Shown in pieces: positions 55,020-64,000 of a stretch of DNA of 64,000 bases. The translations under genes were made by a program, and so were the position numbers. Below the pieces are notes generated by a model. That model was not told where the DNA came from. It saw only the letters and a list, made by a program, of their open reading frames with translations, and made no database searches. How positions within the stretch are numbered: the first letter of the stretch is position 1; the number at the start of each line of letters is the position of its first letter. The DNA is from Flavobacterium sp. NG2 (GTDB taxonomy: Bacteria; Bacteroidota; Bacteroidia; Flavobacteriales; Flavobacteriaceae), in NCBI RefSeq assembly GCF_034119845.1, contig NZ_CP139420.1, forward strand, positions 2,086,001-2,150,000, in the 5' to 3' direction.

Positions 55020-58000
55020 ATGGAAAAAAAAGAAAAAAAGATTACTAATTTATTAAGCATTTATTCCCTCGTATTGCTTATGTTTTTAGTTGGGGGAAAT
55101 ATAGCTAGTGCCCAGACAGCAATGGTTACTGGTCAAGTAACTTCCGAGGATGGACTGGGAATACCAGGGGTGAATGTCCTTCAAAAAGGGACTAAAAATA
55201 TTGTCACTACTAATTTTGATGGTAATTATAGTATTAAATTAGAAGTAGGGAAGCAAATTTTAGTTTTTTCATATTTAGGATATGAAACACAGGAAGTTTC
55301 GGTAAAAGGAAAAACTCAAAAAAATATTTTATTATCAGAAGACCTACAACAACTAGATGAAATAGTGGTAATTGGGTATGGAGAAGTAAAAAGAGCTGAC
55401 GTAAATGGAGCTGTAGGTTCGGTTAAATCGGAATCTCTTATGCAAGTAGCTCCAGTAAGTGCTCTAGAAGGGATGCAAGGCCGTGTGGCAGGTGTTCAAA
55501 TCACATCTGATGGTGGTCCAGGTTCTGGTTCTGAAATTCAGATTAGAGGTATTTCTACCTTTGGAGCAGGTACCTCGCCTTTATATATTGTAGACGGACA
55601 ACAAGTAGATGATATTGACAATATAAATCCATCGGATATACAAAATATTGATGTGCTAAAAGATGGTGCATCGGCAGCTATCTATGGTTCAAAAGCTGCA
55701 AATGGGGTAGTATTAGTAACTACAAAACAAGGTAAAGCTGGTTTTCCTAAAATGAGTGTGGATTATATTAGTTCATATAGTTTTTTAAACAACTTGGTGC
55801 CTGTATCTAATACTAGACAATTTAATAAATTTGAAAAATTAAGAACGGGTAGCCAGGATGCCTCTGGTGCAGTAATTGATTCATTAGGAATTAGAAACCA
55901 ATTGGTGGTAGATGTTCAAGATGCTATTAAACGTGTGGGTACTAAAAATCAATTAAACTTAGCATTTAGCGGAGGTTCTGAAAAATCTAAATTTTACTGG
56001 AACACAAGTTATTTAGACGAGTCGGGAATTATTATTGGTAGTGGTTATAATAGAATCACTTCTAATTTAAAAGTTGATTTTGACTTAAATAAATATATTA
56101 CTGCTGGTATGCGTATCAATGGGACATATGAATTACAAGATGGTATTAATGAAAGTGCTGTTTTTCGTGAAGTATCATACAGACAACCCAATGTATTATT
56201 GATTGACTTTGATGGCTCTTATATTAGAGAGCGTTATGCTAGAAACAACCCTGTAGCAAGAGCAGCATTGGCTGTTAATGATAATAGACAATTTAGATCT
56301 TCTATTTTTAATTATATTAATTTTAAAATCAGCCCTTCTTTATCATTCAAGACAACCTTGGGATTAAATTATCGTAATCAAAAACTCAATGAGTTTAGAC
56401 CACAAGAAACCGTAAATATTGACAATGGTAAAATTACTGGTCGAGAAAGACAACGTACTTATTATGATGTGCAAAGTGAAAACTTCTTGAACTATAAAAA
56501 GAGCCTAAAAGGAGGACATAACTTGAGTGGTTTATTAGGGTATTCTGTTCAAAAATGGAATATTGAATTGTCTGACTTAAATGCTATTGAATTTAACAAT
56601 GATTATATTCAGACTTTTAACAATGTAAAAGAATATAATTTAAATTCTACAGGAACATCAGCCTCAAATCATTCATTGTCTTCAGTATATGGAAGACTCG
56701 GGTATGACTTCAAAGGAAAGTATTTTGTAACAGGTTCTTTGCGTAGAGATGGTTCTTCTAGATTTGGTGCTAATAAAAGATGGGGTAACTTTCCTGCTGC
56801 CCAATTGGGTTGGAAAGTTTCTAAAGAAGGTTTCATGAAGTCAGTTCATTTTTTAAATGACTTAAAATTAAGAGCGAGTTACGCCATTACAGGTAACGAA
56901 AGAATTGGTGATTTTGAAAGTATTGCCCTTTATTCTCCAGGATCTTTTTACAACAGTATCAACGGTTTTGCACCAGTGCAATTGGGTAATGACAATTTAG
57001 GATGGGAAGAAACGGCTCAACAAAATTATGGTATTGACTTAGCATTATTTAAAAGACGTTTAAATATTTCGGTAGATCGATACGTAAAAACAACTACTGA
57101 TTTGCTTTATGAAGTGCCTATTCCTCAAGAAACAGGTTTTTCTAATGTTAGAACAAATATTGGTTCTGTTGAAAATAGAGGGTGGGAAGTAAGTGCTTCG
57201 TACCGAGCGATTAAAACTAATAATTTCTCATGGTCAACAGGTTTTAACTTGGCTTACAACAAAAACAAGGTGCTAGACCTAGCTGATGATGATGGATTTG
57301 AATCAGGTGGTTATTTAATTCAAGAAGGAGAATCATTGGGTAATATGTATGGGTACAAAAATTTAGGTGTATTTCAATATGACGAATCCAATGCTTTTAC
57401 GCCAGAAGGAACTAGGTTAACACCCAATTTTGATTCAAACCAAAATTTTGTAAACTATACTCTTAATGGACAAGAATACTCAGGGACTATCGAAAAATTA
57501 AAATACTCTAATAGAGTTTTAAAAGGTGGAGACATCATTTTTGAAGACCAAGATGGTGATTTTAATATTGATGCAGCCAGTGATAGAGTAGTTATAGGAA
57601 ACGGACTTTCTGATTTTGTTGGTGGTTTTAACAATAGTTTTAATTACAAAGGTTTTGGTATGTCATTTCTAATTACCTATAATTTTGGTAATGATATCTA
57701 TAGAAATTATGACCACATTAGAGATAAAGCAAGTAACTCTGTTTATACACCAAATCCTGAACGTATTGATGGTGCTTGGGTAAAACAAGGAGATATTGCT
57801 AGATACCCTAGCTTAGAAACTAGTAGAGCCAATAACAGAAGTGGTTTTGAATCTAATTATGTAAGTCAAGCTGATTTTATCAAATTGAGAAATGTAAAAT
57901 TTGGATATAATTTTTCAAAAGAAACATTAAAAAAAATAGGCTTTATAAACAAACTAACGCTTAGTGCCAACTTTAATAATCTTTTTATGTTAACTAATTA

Positions 58001-58115
58001 TGAAGGTTATAATCCAGAACTAGGAAATAGAGGGAATCCATTACAGCCAGGTTGGGACAGCTTGCGTTACCCAAATAAGACCGAAATTATCTTTGGACTA
58101 AACGTACAGTTTTAA
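55020..58115 (+). CDS. SusC-family TonB-linked outer-membrane transporter
   Basis: This 1031-residue glycan transporter has a signal peptide (ending ASAQ) and a carboxypeptidase-regulatory-like domain (TGQVTSEDGLGIPGVNVLQKG). The TonB-box-like segment is DEIVVIGYG, and the plug holds RGISTFGAGTSPLYIVDG and DGASAAIYGSKAANGV. The barrel ends IFGLNVQF. Together with SusD, 22 bases downstream, it forms the lidded importer for oligosaccharides. It starts the polysaccharide locus after a long leader with operator site D. Confidence 0.96.
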   Translation: MEKKEKKITNLLSIYSLVLLMFLVGGNIASAQTAMVTGQVTSEDGLGIPGVNVLQKGTKNIVTTNFDGNYSIKLEVGKQILVFSYLGYETQEVSVKGKTQKNILLSEDLQQLDEIVVIGYGEVKRADVNGAVGSVKSESLMQVAPVSALEGMQGRVAGVQITSDGGPGSGSEIQIRGISTFGAGTSPLYIVDGQQVDDIDNINPSDIQNIDVLKDGASAAIYGSKAANGVVLVTTKQGKAGFPKMSVDYISSYSFLNNLVPVSNTRQFNKFEKLRTGSQDASGAVIDSLGIRNQLVVDVQDAIKRVGTKNQLNLAFSGGSEKSKFYWNTSYLDESGIIIGSGYNRITSNLKVDFDLNKYITAGMRINGTYELQDGINESAVFREVSYRQPNVLLIDFDGSYIRERYARNNPVARAALAVNDNRQFRSSIFNYINFKISPSLSFKTTLGLNYRNQKLNEFRPQETVNIDNGKITGRERQRTYYDVQSENFLNYKKSLKGGHNLSGLLGYSVQKWNIELSDLNAIEFNNDYIQTFNNVKEYNLNSTGTSASNHSLSSVYGRLGYDFKGKYFVTGSLRRDGSSRFGANKRWGNFPAAQLGWKVSKEGFMKSVHFLNDLKLRASYAITGNERIGDFESIALYSPGSFYNSINGFAPVQLGNDNLGWEETAQQNYGIDLALFKRRLNISVDRYVKTTTDLLYEVPIPQETGFSNVRTNIGSVENRGWEVSASYRAIKTNNFSWSTGFNLAYNKNKVLDLADDDGFESGGYLIQEGESLGNMYGYKNLGVFQYDESNAFTPEGTRLTPNFDSNQNFVNYTLNGQEYSGTIEKLKYSNRVLKGGDIIFEDQDGDFNIDAASDRVVIGNGLSDFVGGFNNSFNYKGFGMSFLITYNFGNDIYRNYDHIRDKASNSVYTPNPERIDGAWVKQGDIARYPSLETSRANNRSGFESNYVSQADFIKLRNVKFGYNFSKETLKKIGFINKLTLSANFNNLFMLTNYEGYNPELGNRGNPLQPGWDSLRYPNKTEIIFGLNVQF

Positions 58116-58137
58116 TAATAACTTTAAAAATTAACAC

Positions 58138-59649
58138 ATGAAAAGACATATATATAAAGTAATACTGTTTTCATTTTTAGTAGTTGGTTTAACTACTTCT
58201 TGTGAAGATGTTTTAGACGAAAAACCACTAAGCCAACTAGCAGATGAATCTTTTTGGCTCACCAATCAAGATGCCGAATTAGGAATAGCATCGGTCTATG
58301 ATGCCATGCAAGACGCTTATAAAGTGAAACGTTTTATGTGGGGGGAATTTAGAGCAGATAATTATGTAGTATCAGATAAACCACAACCTGATACGCAAGA
58401 TTTAATTACAAATAACTTGACACCTGAATCTTCAAGTAATTATTTGCAATGGAATGAATTGTATAAAATGATTTTTAGAGCCAATCTAGCCATCGAAAAA
58501 ATTCCGCAAATTCCACAATACAGAAAACAATTATTAGGTGAAGCTTATGCTTTAAGAGCTTATGCTTATTTTGATGCCTATAGAGTTTGGGGTGGTGTTC
58601 CATTGTTTGTAAAAGCAGACCTTTCATTCTCTCCAGAATCTATTAGGCCTAGAGCTACGCCTCAAGAAGTACTAGATCTTGTTTTGGCTGATATTAAATT
58701 GGCCGAAGAAAACTTAACAGTAGTTTCTTCTCGTCATCAATTTTCAAGAACAAGTTTATTAGCTTTCAAAGCAGAGGTGATGATGTATTTAAATAAATTT
58801 CTAGAAGCTAACAATATTTTAGAGGAGCTAGTAAATAGTAAAGCTTTTTCGTTAACAAAAAATAGAACCGAATGGCGTAATTTATTTTTAAATGATGAAG
58901 TAAGATTTCCTGGTGAAGGACAGGAAGGACCTGAATTGATTATGTCTATAAGATATAATTTTGAAGAAGATGGTAATAGAGCTTCGGGTGTGTATACAAC
59001 TTTTTTCCAAGGAGTACCATCTTATTGGGTAGCTCCAAAATTAGTTGAGGAATGGGAAGCTAAGTTTCCTACTGATTCTTTAGAATGGGTTACAAAATAC
59101 CCAGGTGTAGACCCTCATGTATTTGAAATAAACGAAGATACTGGTGAAAAGAATTTTAAATATGGTGATTATCGTTATTATGAATCGATTACAGAGCTTG
59201 GTTCAACAGGTGAAGATTTAAGGGTTTCAAAGTATCATAAAAGTAATATTAGTCCAAGTATAGATGATACAGATATAATTCTCTTTAGATACGCAGATAT
59301 GTTATTACTAAAAGCTGAAGCATTAAATAAACTTGATCGACAAGCTGAAGCAATTGCTATCTTAAACGACATCAGAAAAGCTCGTGAATTACCACAAGTA
59401 AATTCTGGAACAACTCCAGATATTGTAAATGTAAATGACAAAACCGAAGTTGAAAACTTTATCCTTAGTGAAAGACGTTTAGAACTTCTTGGCGAAGGTA
59501 CAAGATGGTGGGATTTGGTCAGAACAGGAAAAGCTGTACAAGTAATGGCGCCAATCAATGGATTGAAACAAAATGAAATTCTTTGGCCAATATGGTTTAG
59601 ACATCGAATTGACAATCCAAAGCTGACTCAAAACGAAGCATATAAATAA
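58138..59649 (+). CDS. SusD-family glycan-binding lipoprotein
   Basis: This 503-residue surface lipoprotein (lipobox LTTSC, lipidated Cys22) closes over the SusC barrel. The helical repeats of the family are visible (AYALRAYAYFDAYRVWGGVP is the hallmark), and the C-terminal FILSERRLELLGEGTRWWDLVRTG is typical. The ligand cannot be read from the sequence. It is translated right after SusC and is followed by the FAS1-like lipoprotein. Confidence 0.95.
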   Translation: MKRHIYKVILFSFLVVGLTTSCEDVLDEKPLSQLADESFWLTNQDAELGIASVYDAMQDAYKVKRFMWGEFRADNYVVSDKPQPDTQDLITNNLTPESSSNYLQWNELYKMIFRANLAIEKIPQIPQYRKQLLGEAYALRAYAYFDAYRVWGGVPLFVKADLSFSPESIRPRATPQEVLDLVLADIKLAEENLTVVSSRHQFSRTSLLAFKAEVMMYLNKFLEANNILEELVNSKAFSLTKNRTEWRNLFLNDEVRFPGEGQEGPELIMSIRYNFEEDGNRASGVYTTFFQGVPSYWVAPKLVEEWEAKFPTDSLEWVTKYPGVDPHVFEINEDTGEKNFKYGDYRYYESITELGSTGEDLRVSKYHKSNISPSIDDTDIILFRYADMLLLKAEALNKLDRQAEAIAILNDIRKARELPQVNSGTTPDIVNVNDKTEVENFILSERRLELLGEGTRWWDLVRTGKAVQVMAPINGLKQNEILWPIWFRHRIDNPKLTQNEAYK

Positions 59650-59671
59650 TATTTAATTAAAAAAGATACAC

Positions 59672-60397
59672 ATGAATACATTAAAAATAAAATTTAGACT
59701 AGGAATCTTTTTGATGTCCTTGCTAGTTCCTTTTACTTTTATAAGTTGTGATTTAGAACCTCAAAAGAAATTCAAATTTGATTCGGAGGTAACTCCTCAA
59801 GTTACCTTTGGTTCCATGACAGTTTGGGAATGGCTACAAACAAATCCCAAAGGTGAATTTAATTTTATGATTGAAGCAATCAAACAAACAGGATTGCAAG
59901 ATGTTTATAACACCTCAACAAAAAAACAAACTTTCTTTTTGATGAAAGATCCCAATTGGACAAATAATGGTCCTGGTTTTTTTAGTAAAGAATTTTCATT
60001 AAGAAATACTGCCAATAGAGATCCAGCAGATGTTTTTGCCGACCCTAAAGTCAATTTAGATATCGTACGTAATGCATTGCTTCACCTCATTTTGGATGAA
60101 TATGTAGACCAAGGGCCTAATCATTTAAAAACCTTAGATCAAAATTATACTTTCAATACCTTGTCAAACGATGTAAACAACAAAACGATGACCATTAACA
60201 GAGATTGGAATTATAATATGCAAATAAATGCCTCACCAGATTTGCCTACTGGCGGATTGGGTAAGATAAACGCAACTGTAGGCTATCATAATTATATTTT
60301 CTCAAATGGTAATTGCGTAGCACACATCTTAGCACTTGGACGAAATGCTAAAATGACCAGAAGGTATAAGTTTGGTCAACCTTTGTTTGGAATCTAA
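59672..60397 (+). CDS. Fasciclin-like lipoprotein in the SusE position
   Basis: This 241-residue lipoprotein (lipobox FISC, Cys26) carries a likely FAS1 (fasciclin) fold. [28 protein letters not shown] and [12 protein letters not shown] follow the family's helix, strand and H-box order, though they are diverged. It occupies the place of surface glycan-binding proteins after SusD, so a role in glycan capture is inferred. The frame has a terminator just after it. Confidence 0.7.
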   Translation: MNTLKIKFRLGIFLMSLLVPFTFISCDLEPQKKFKFDSEVTPQVTFGSMTVWEWLQTNPKGEFNFMIEAIKQTGLQDVYNTSTKKQTFFLMKDPNWTNNGPGFFSKEFSLRNTANRDPADVFADPKVNLDIVRNALLHLILDEYVDQGPNHLKTLDQNYTFNTLSNDVNNKTMTINRDWNYNMQINASPDLPTGGLGKINATVGYHNYIFSNGNCVAHILALGRNAKMTRRYKFGQPLFGI

Positions 60398-60417
60398 TAG
60401 CTTGAAATAGTAAAATT

Positions 60418-60449
60418 AGGCTTAGGTTTTATTACCGAAGCCTTTTTTT
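60418..60449 (+). terminator. Terminator of the SusC-SusD-FAS1 unit
   Basis: AGGCTTAGGT pairs with ACCGAAGCCT (one bulge) around an eight-base loop, followed by seven T. It lies 20 bases after the stop. Confidence 0.85.
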
Positions 60450-60972
60450 ATATCATGTTTTTTTTAGGATTGTAAAATTATTATGTCCTTACAGATATTT
60501 GTTTTGAGATTATTGCGTTTTACTTAAGCCTAAAATCTGGATTTGGAACTCTTTCATTTTTTTCAAACTGACCTATCTGCTAATAGTCAGGTTAGGCATA
60601 TTTTTACAGATTTTATCTTATAAAATTAATTAAAGAATATGTTTTCCAATGTGTAATTTAGGTTAAAAGTTACCGCTCTTAAAAAAGAATGACTCGAAGA
60701 ATGACTATGGCATTAAATTGATAAAACAGTTTTTAATTAGGTTAAAAACAGATAAATAGTATTGCTTATAGTTTTAATATTTTGTTGTTGTTAAACAAAA
60801 AAAATAATACTCAAATCAGGAATTATGTAGCCTAAATGGTTGAAGATTATTTTAGAAATCAACTCTTTGTTACCATTTCTTAATATTCATATAGCTTTAA
60901 ATAATTAGCTATTTATTGGTGAACTTCCCTTGGTCATGGCTTTATAGCTGTTGTCTAAGGGAGGTTTTTTTT
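60450..60972 (+). other. 523-base gap ending in an orphan terminator; candidate small RNA
   Basis: No gene is visible in this AT-rich DNA, yet it ends in a strong terminator: AACTTCCCTT (60922-60931) pairs with AAGGGAGGTT (60957-60966), with one G-U pair, an inner GCT/AGC helix and eight T. The FAS1-like gene already has its own terminator at 60418, so this one must end another transcript or serve as a backup stop. No consensus promoter was recognised in the gap. Confidence 0.45.
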
Positions 60973-60999
60973 ATTTAGAAGGGAACTTTAAACTCTATA

Positions 61000-61016
61000 C
61001 AGTACAGTACAGGATA
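61000..61016 (+). promoter_or_regulatory. Operator site E (direct heptamer repeat)
   Basis: CAGTACA, GTA, CAGGATA, beginning ten bases apart. It lies 102 bases before the sulfatase ATG, just after the orphan terminator, so the sulfatase gene has its own regulated start. Confidence 0.65.
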
Positions 61017-61117
61017 GATAAAGCTTATGCTATGCCTACTTTTAGAGACGAATATAAGAAACAATAAATTTCTTTACTTTTTTGCAGATAAATAAAGGAA
61101 GTAGAATTAGAAAAAAA

Positions 61118-62839
61118 ATGATAAAGAAAAATTTTTTAGCAGTTGTGTCGCTAGGGATGCTTTTAGGTTTGCCTAGTAAAGCTTTAGTGTTTGCCCAAGA
61201 AAAAATAAAAACAGAAAAAAAACCTAATATTATTTTTATCCTCACTGATGATCAACGCTGGGATGCCCTGGGATATGTAGGCAATAAACTTGCATATACT
61301 CCTGAAATGGATAAATTGGCTAAGACAGGAACTTTTTTTCATAATACCATTGCTACAACTCCTATTTGTGCTGCAAGTAGGGCAAGTTTGATAAGTGGCT
61401 TGTATGAGCGCACCCACCGTTATAGCTTTCAATCTGATGAAATTAAGCAAGAATTCATGAACACAGCTTACCCTAAAGTGCTAAAAGAGGCTGGTTATCG
61501 TACAGCCTTGTTTGGAAAATTTGGGGTAAAATACAAGAATCTAGAAAGCTTGTATGATGTATATGATGATTATGATCGAAAAGCATCATTCCATGACAGA
61601 CGCGGGTATTATTACAAAACTATTGGTAAAGATACCGTTCACTTAACTCGTTATACCGGACAACAAGCTTTAGATTTTATCGATAAAGCATCAAAAGACG
61701 AACCGTTTTGTTTACAGTTGAGTTTTAGTGCTCCTCATGCGCACGATTCGGCCAAAGAACAGTATTTCTGGGACAAAGAACAAGATTTTGTATTGAAAAA
61801 CACTCAGGTTCCAGCTGCAAAATATTCAGACAATAAGTATTATGATGTACTTCCTCAAATTGTAAAAGATGGTTATAATCGTTTGCGTTGGACTTGGCGT
61901 TATGATACACCCGAGAAATACCAACACAGTGTCAAAGGATATTACCGCATGATTGCAGGTGTTGATATGGAAATCACTAAAATTCGTAAACAATTAAAAA
62001 AGAAAGGTCTGGATAAAAACACCATTATCATCGTAATGGGCGATAACGGATACTTTTTAGGAGAAAGACAAATTGCGGGTAAATGGTTGATGTATGATAA
62101 TTCTTTGAAAGTGCCTCTTATTATTTATGACCCAAGGGTCAAAGAGCATAAGGAGGTACAGTCTATGGCTTTGAATGTGGATATTCCGGCGACAATATTA
62201 GACTATGCTGGCGTTAAAAAACCGGCGACTTGGGCAGGAAAAAGTTTAGCACCATTGGTTGAAAATAAAAATGCTGCAGCACTAAGAGACACCATACTAG
62301 TAGAGCATTTATGGGAATTCAAGAATATTCCGCCAAGTGAAGGTGTTCGAACAAATGAGTGGAAATATTTCAGATATGTCAATGACAAATCCATTGAAGA
62401 ATTGTACAATTTGAAACAAGATCCAGATGAGGTTAACAATTTGGTTAAAGATACCAAATACCAAAGTGTATTAGATAAATTAAGAGCAAAATGTGACGCA
62501 CTTATTGAGGAACATAAAGATCCTACTACTGGAGTTCCTTCCGCTTTGAAGACCGTTGTAACAAACAATGCACTTCAACCAGAGTTCAGTTGGGTATTGC
62601 CACAAGGTGCTATTTCGCAAAAATCGTATCAAATTTTAGTAGCTAGTTCAAAAGTTAATTTGGAAAAAAATATTGGTGATATGTGGAATAGTGAAGAGGT
62701 AATGAAGTCAAATACCTCGGGAGTTCAATATGGGGCGACTAACTTGAAAGCAGGTGTTACCTATTATTGGAAACTGAGAATTTGGGATAAGTACCACAGA
62801 ACAGGAGAATATACAGAGATGAATCAATTTAAATTATAA
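61118..62839 (+). CDS. Type I sulfatase with a C-terminal GH78-like beta-sandwich domain
   Basis: This 573-residue exported sulfatase has a signal peptide (ending VFAQ). Cys84 in CAASR is the residue converted to formylglycine (C-x-A-S-R form), with metal ligands in TDDQR and MGDNGYFLGE. The domain ends near residue 470. Residues 484-573 (NALQPEFSWVLPQG, YQILVASS, MWNSEEV and YYWKLRIWDK) look like the N-terminal fibronectin-like domain of GH78 alpha-L-rhamnosidases; no catalytic rhamnosidase part follows. The frame opens at 61082 with TTG, but the ATG at 61118 gives a proper signal peptide. Site E lies upstream. Confidence 0.85.
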   Translation: MIKKNFLAVVSLGMLLGLPSKALVFAQEKIKTEKKPNIIFILTDDQRWDALGYVGNKLAYTPEMDKLAKTGTFFHNTIATTPICAASRASLISGLYERTHRYSFQSDEIKQEFMNTAYPKVLKEAGYRTALFGKFGVKYKNLESLYDVYDDYDRKASFHDRRGYYYKTIGKDTVHLTRYTGQQALDFIDKASKDEPFCLQLSFSAPHAHDSAKEQYFWDKEQDFVLKNTQVPAAKYSDNKYYDVLPQIVKDGYNRLRWTWRYDTPEKYQHSVKGYYRMIAGVDMEITKIRKQLKKKGLDKNTIIIVMGDNGYFLGERQIAGKWLMYDNSLKVPLIIYDPRVKEHKEVQSMALNVDIPATILDYAGVKKPATWAGKSLAPLVENKNAAALRDTILVEHLWEFKNIPPSEGVRTNEWKYFRYVNDKSIEELYNLKQDPDEVNNLVKDTKYQSVLDKLRAKCDALIEEHKDPTTGVPSALKTVVTNNALQPEFSWVLPQGAISQKSYQILVASSKVNLEKNIGDMWNSEEVMKSNTSGVQYGATNLKAGVTYYWKLRIWDKYHRTGEYTEMNQFKL

Positions 62840-62861
62840 AAAAAAAAAGAAAACCTCTATC

Positions 62862-62899
62862 AAAACCTTAGTGCTTTACAATAAGACCTAAGGTTTTTT
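62862..62899 (+). terminator. Terminator after the sulfatase gene
   Basis: AAACCTTAG (62863-62871) pairs with CTAAGGTTT (62888-62896), followed by T. It separates the sulfatase from the GH5-like gene, which begins 80 bases further on. Confidence 0.8.
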
Positions 62900-62978
62900 A
62901 GTGCTACTCTGCCAAGACTGACAAAATCTAGTTTGTTTTGAGAGAATAGTTGTTAATCATTTTAATTCAATATAAATT

Positions 62979-64000
62979 ATGAAAATAAAGTACAGCGTCC
63001 TGTTTTTTTTAGCAATGACATTTTCGGTAGTAGGACAAATAAAACACGGTTTACGTGATGAGCAAGGACGTCATATTATTCCTAGGGGGTATGTGGTGGT
63101 AACCAATGATGGAGAATTTACATCTGATGACTATTTACGCATGGTGCGAATGGGAGCAAATTACCAAGTCATCCGACTAGAGTTAGGAAAACTAAGTACT
63201 TTTCCTGGCGCTAAATTAGATAATAATTATTTGCTCAAATTAGATAATTTAGTCAATTTAGGTAAAAAAAATGGAATTAAAACTGTTTTTAAAATGACGG
63301 TTTATGGTGTTGAACATTTTTCATGGGAGCAATTTTGGTTGAACCAAAAACAGGAATATACAACCTATATTGACGCTTGGAAGCTGATTTGGAACCGCTA
63401 TAAAAACGAAAATTTTGTGCTTGGTTATGATGTGGTGAACGAACCGCGAAAACTTACGATGGATATTTCATACGATGATTTGACTGCAAAATACCTAGTG
63501 CCGTTGTACCAAAAAATCATAGATGAAAGTCAAAAAATAAATCCAAATAAAAAAGTATTGATTCAGTCCATTTTTATGAATAAAGGAGAAGGGATGGACA
63601 ACAATCAATATGCTGAAATTACGACAGCGGTTAATCGAAAAAATGTGGTTTTTGCACCCCATATTTATCAGAGCAATATGGATTTGGTAAAACCTGTGAT
63701 GGATCGTTTTGATCGCGAATCGACGATGCTAAATGCTCCCATTTTTATAGGAGAATGGGGCTTTCCTACTTTTGCCAAAACGGATACCCTTATTAGTGGA
63801 AAGGTAGGGCAACTAAAATATACCGAATTGTATATGCGTACCGCCGAAGTCTTTGATGAAATGGGGGTAGGAAGCATTAAAGCTTGGTTTTCGGGAAATC
63901 CAAAAATGCAAAATTTCATGTCAGAAGGACCTTCAACCTGGGCCATTTTTAGTGATAAAAATGCCATCGGAACGGTAGAGCGTAAATACATTACTGATAT
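62979..64000 (+). CDS. GH5-like glycoside hydrolase (partial, C-terminus beyond right edge)
   Basis: The first 340 residues of a secreted (beta/alpha)8 glycosidase lie here. The signal peptide ends VVGQ. GH5 features are the conserved Arg in YQVIRLELG, the acid/base Glu155 in YDVVNEP, His228/Tyr230 in FAPHIY and the nucleophile Glu259 in IFIGEWGF. The N-terminal DEQGRHIIPRGY resembles endoglycoceramidase-type GH5 members, so a plain cellulase role should not be assumed. No stop occurs before the window ends. It belongs with the sulfatase and SusC/SusD in a polysaccharide locus, but a terminator lies between it and the sulfatase. Confidence 0.85.
   Translation, partial: MKIKYSVLFFLAMTFSVVGQIKHGLRDEQGRHIIPRGYVVVTNDGEFTSDDYLRMVRMGANYQVIRLELGKLSTFPGAKLDNNYLLKLDNLVNLGKKNGIKTVFKMTVYGVEHFSWEQFWLNQKQEYTTYIDAWKLIWNRYKNENFVLGYDVVNEPRKLTMDISYDDLTAKYLVPLYQKIIDESQKINPNKKVLIQSIFMNKGEGMDNNQYAEITTAVNRKNVVFAPHIYQSNMDLVKPVMDRFDRESTMLNAPIFIGEWGFPTFAKTDTLISGKVGQLKYTELYMRTAEVFDEMGVGSIKAWFSGNPKMQNFMSEGPSTWAIFSDKNAIGTVERKYITD

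Noticed and set aside
62979..64000. Calling the last gene a cellulase
   Set aside because: GH5 covers many substrates, and the N-terminal part looks more like endoglycoceramidase-type members; only the GH5-like fold and catalytic residues are supported.

Overview
The window is a low-GC chromosome segment from a flavobacterium, most likely Flavobacterium or a close relative. The evidence is the Bacteroidota promoter signature (TTTG, 17-19 bases, TAnnTTTG) at several starts, a 6S-type RNA next to zapA, type B L31, SusC/SusD, DUF5723 and DUF4199 proteins, and families of word-like intergenic repeats. No rRNA, tRNA, transposase, phage gene or CRISPR array was seen.

Layout. 1-9.6 kb: RNase Y (cut by the left edge), 6S-like RNA, zapA and a ZapB-like coiled coil, an M23 peptidase with a TonB-dependent receptor, a lipoprotein with calcium-loop motifs, a DUF2971 protein and an MsbA-type exporter. 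9.6-27.4 kb: mostly housekeeping genes, namely phosphohexomutase, GT2 transferase, L31, a GlmU-like protein, an alanine/sodium symporter, an ABC-F protein, small hydrolases, a cNMP/CBS/DUF294 protein with a DEDDh exonuclease, HMG-CoA lyase and a lipoprotein/DUF5723 pair. Dispersed repeats fill the gaps. 27.7-34.0 kb: a minus-strand DUF4856, imelysin, HTTM and TonB-receptor cluster, probably for uptake of iron or another metal.

34.7-64 kb is a carbohydrate block in three parts. The first is a leftward L-rhamnose operon (aldolase/dehydrogenase, isomerase, kinase, lactate oxidase, RhaT). The second is a divergent D-xylose operon (GntR-type regulator, xylB, xylA, sugar porter, transaldolase, split transketolase), followed by a Gfo/Idh oxidoreductase with aldose epimerase. 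The third is a second GntR-type regulator followed by a polysaccharide utilisation locus (SusC, SusD, a FAS1-like lipoprotein, a sulfatase and a GH5-like enzyme that runs off the right edge).

The three parts appear to share one control element. A direct repeat of two heptamers one helical turn apart (CAG-K-ACA, 3 bases, CAGGATA) lies before the rhamnose operon, before the xylose operon (two copies), in the SusC leader and before the sulfatase, with a weaker copy after the second regulator. This suggests that a polymer containing sulfated rhamnose and xylose is imported and cut, and that its rhamnose goes to dihydroxyacetone phosphate plus lactate and its xylose to the pentose phosphate pathway. 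The sulfatase ends in about 90 residues resembling the first beta-sandwich of GH78 rhamnosidases, which fits an ulvan-like or other rhamnan-sulfate substrate. No ulvan lyase or complete rhamnosidase is inside the window, so the substrate remains an inference.
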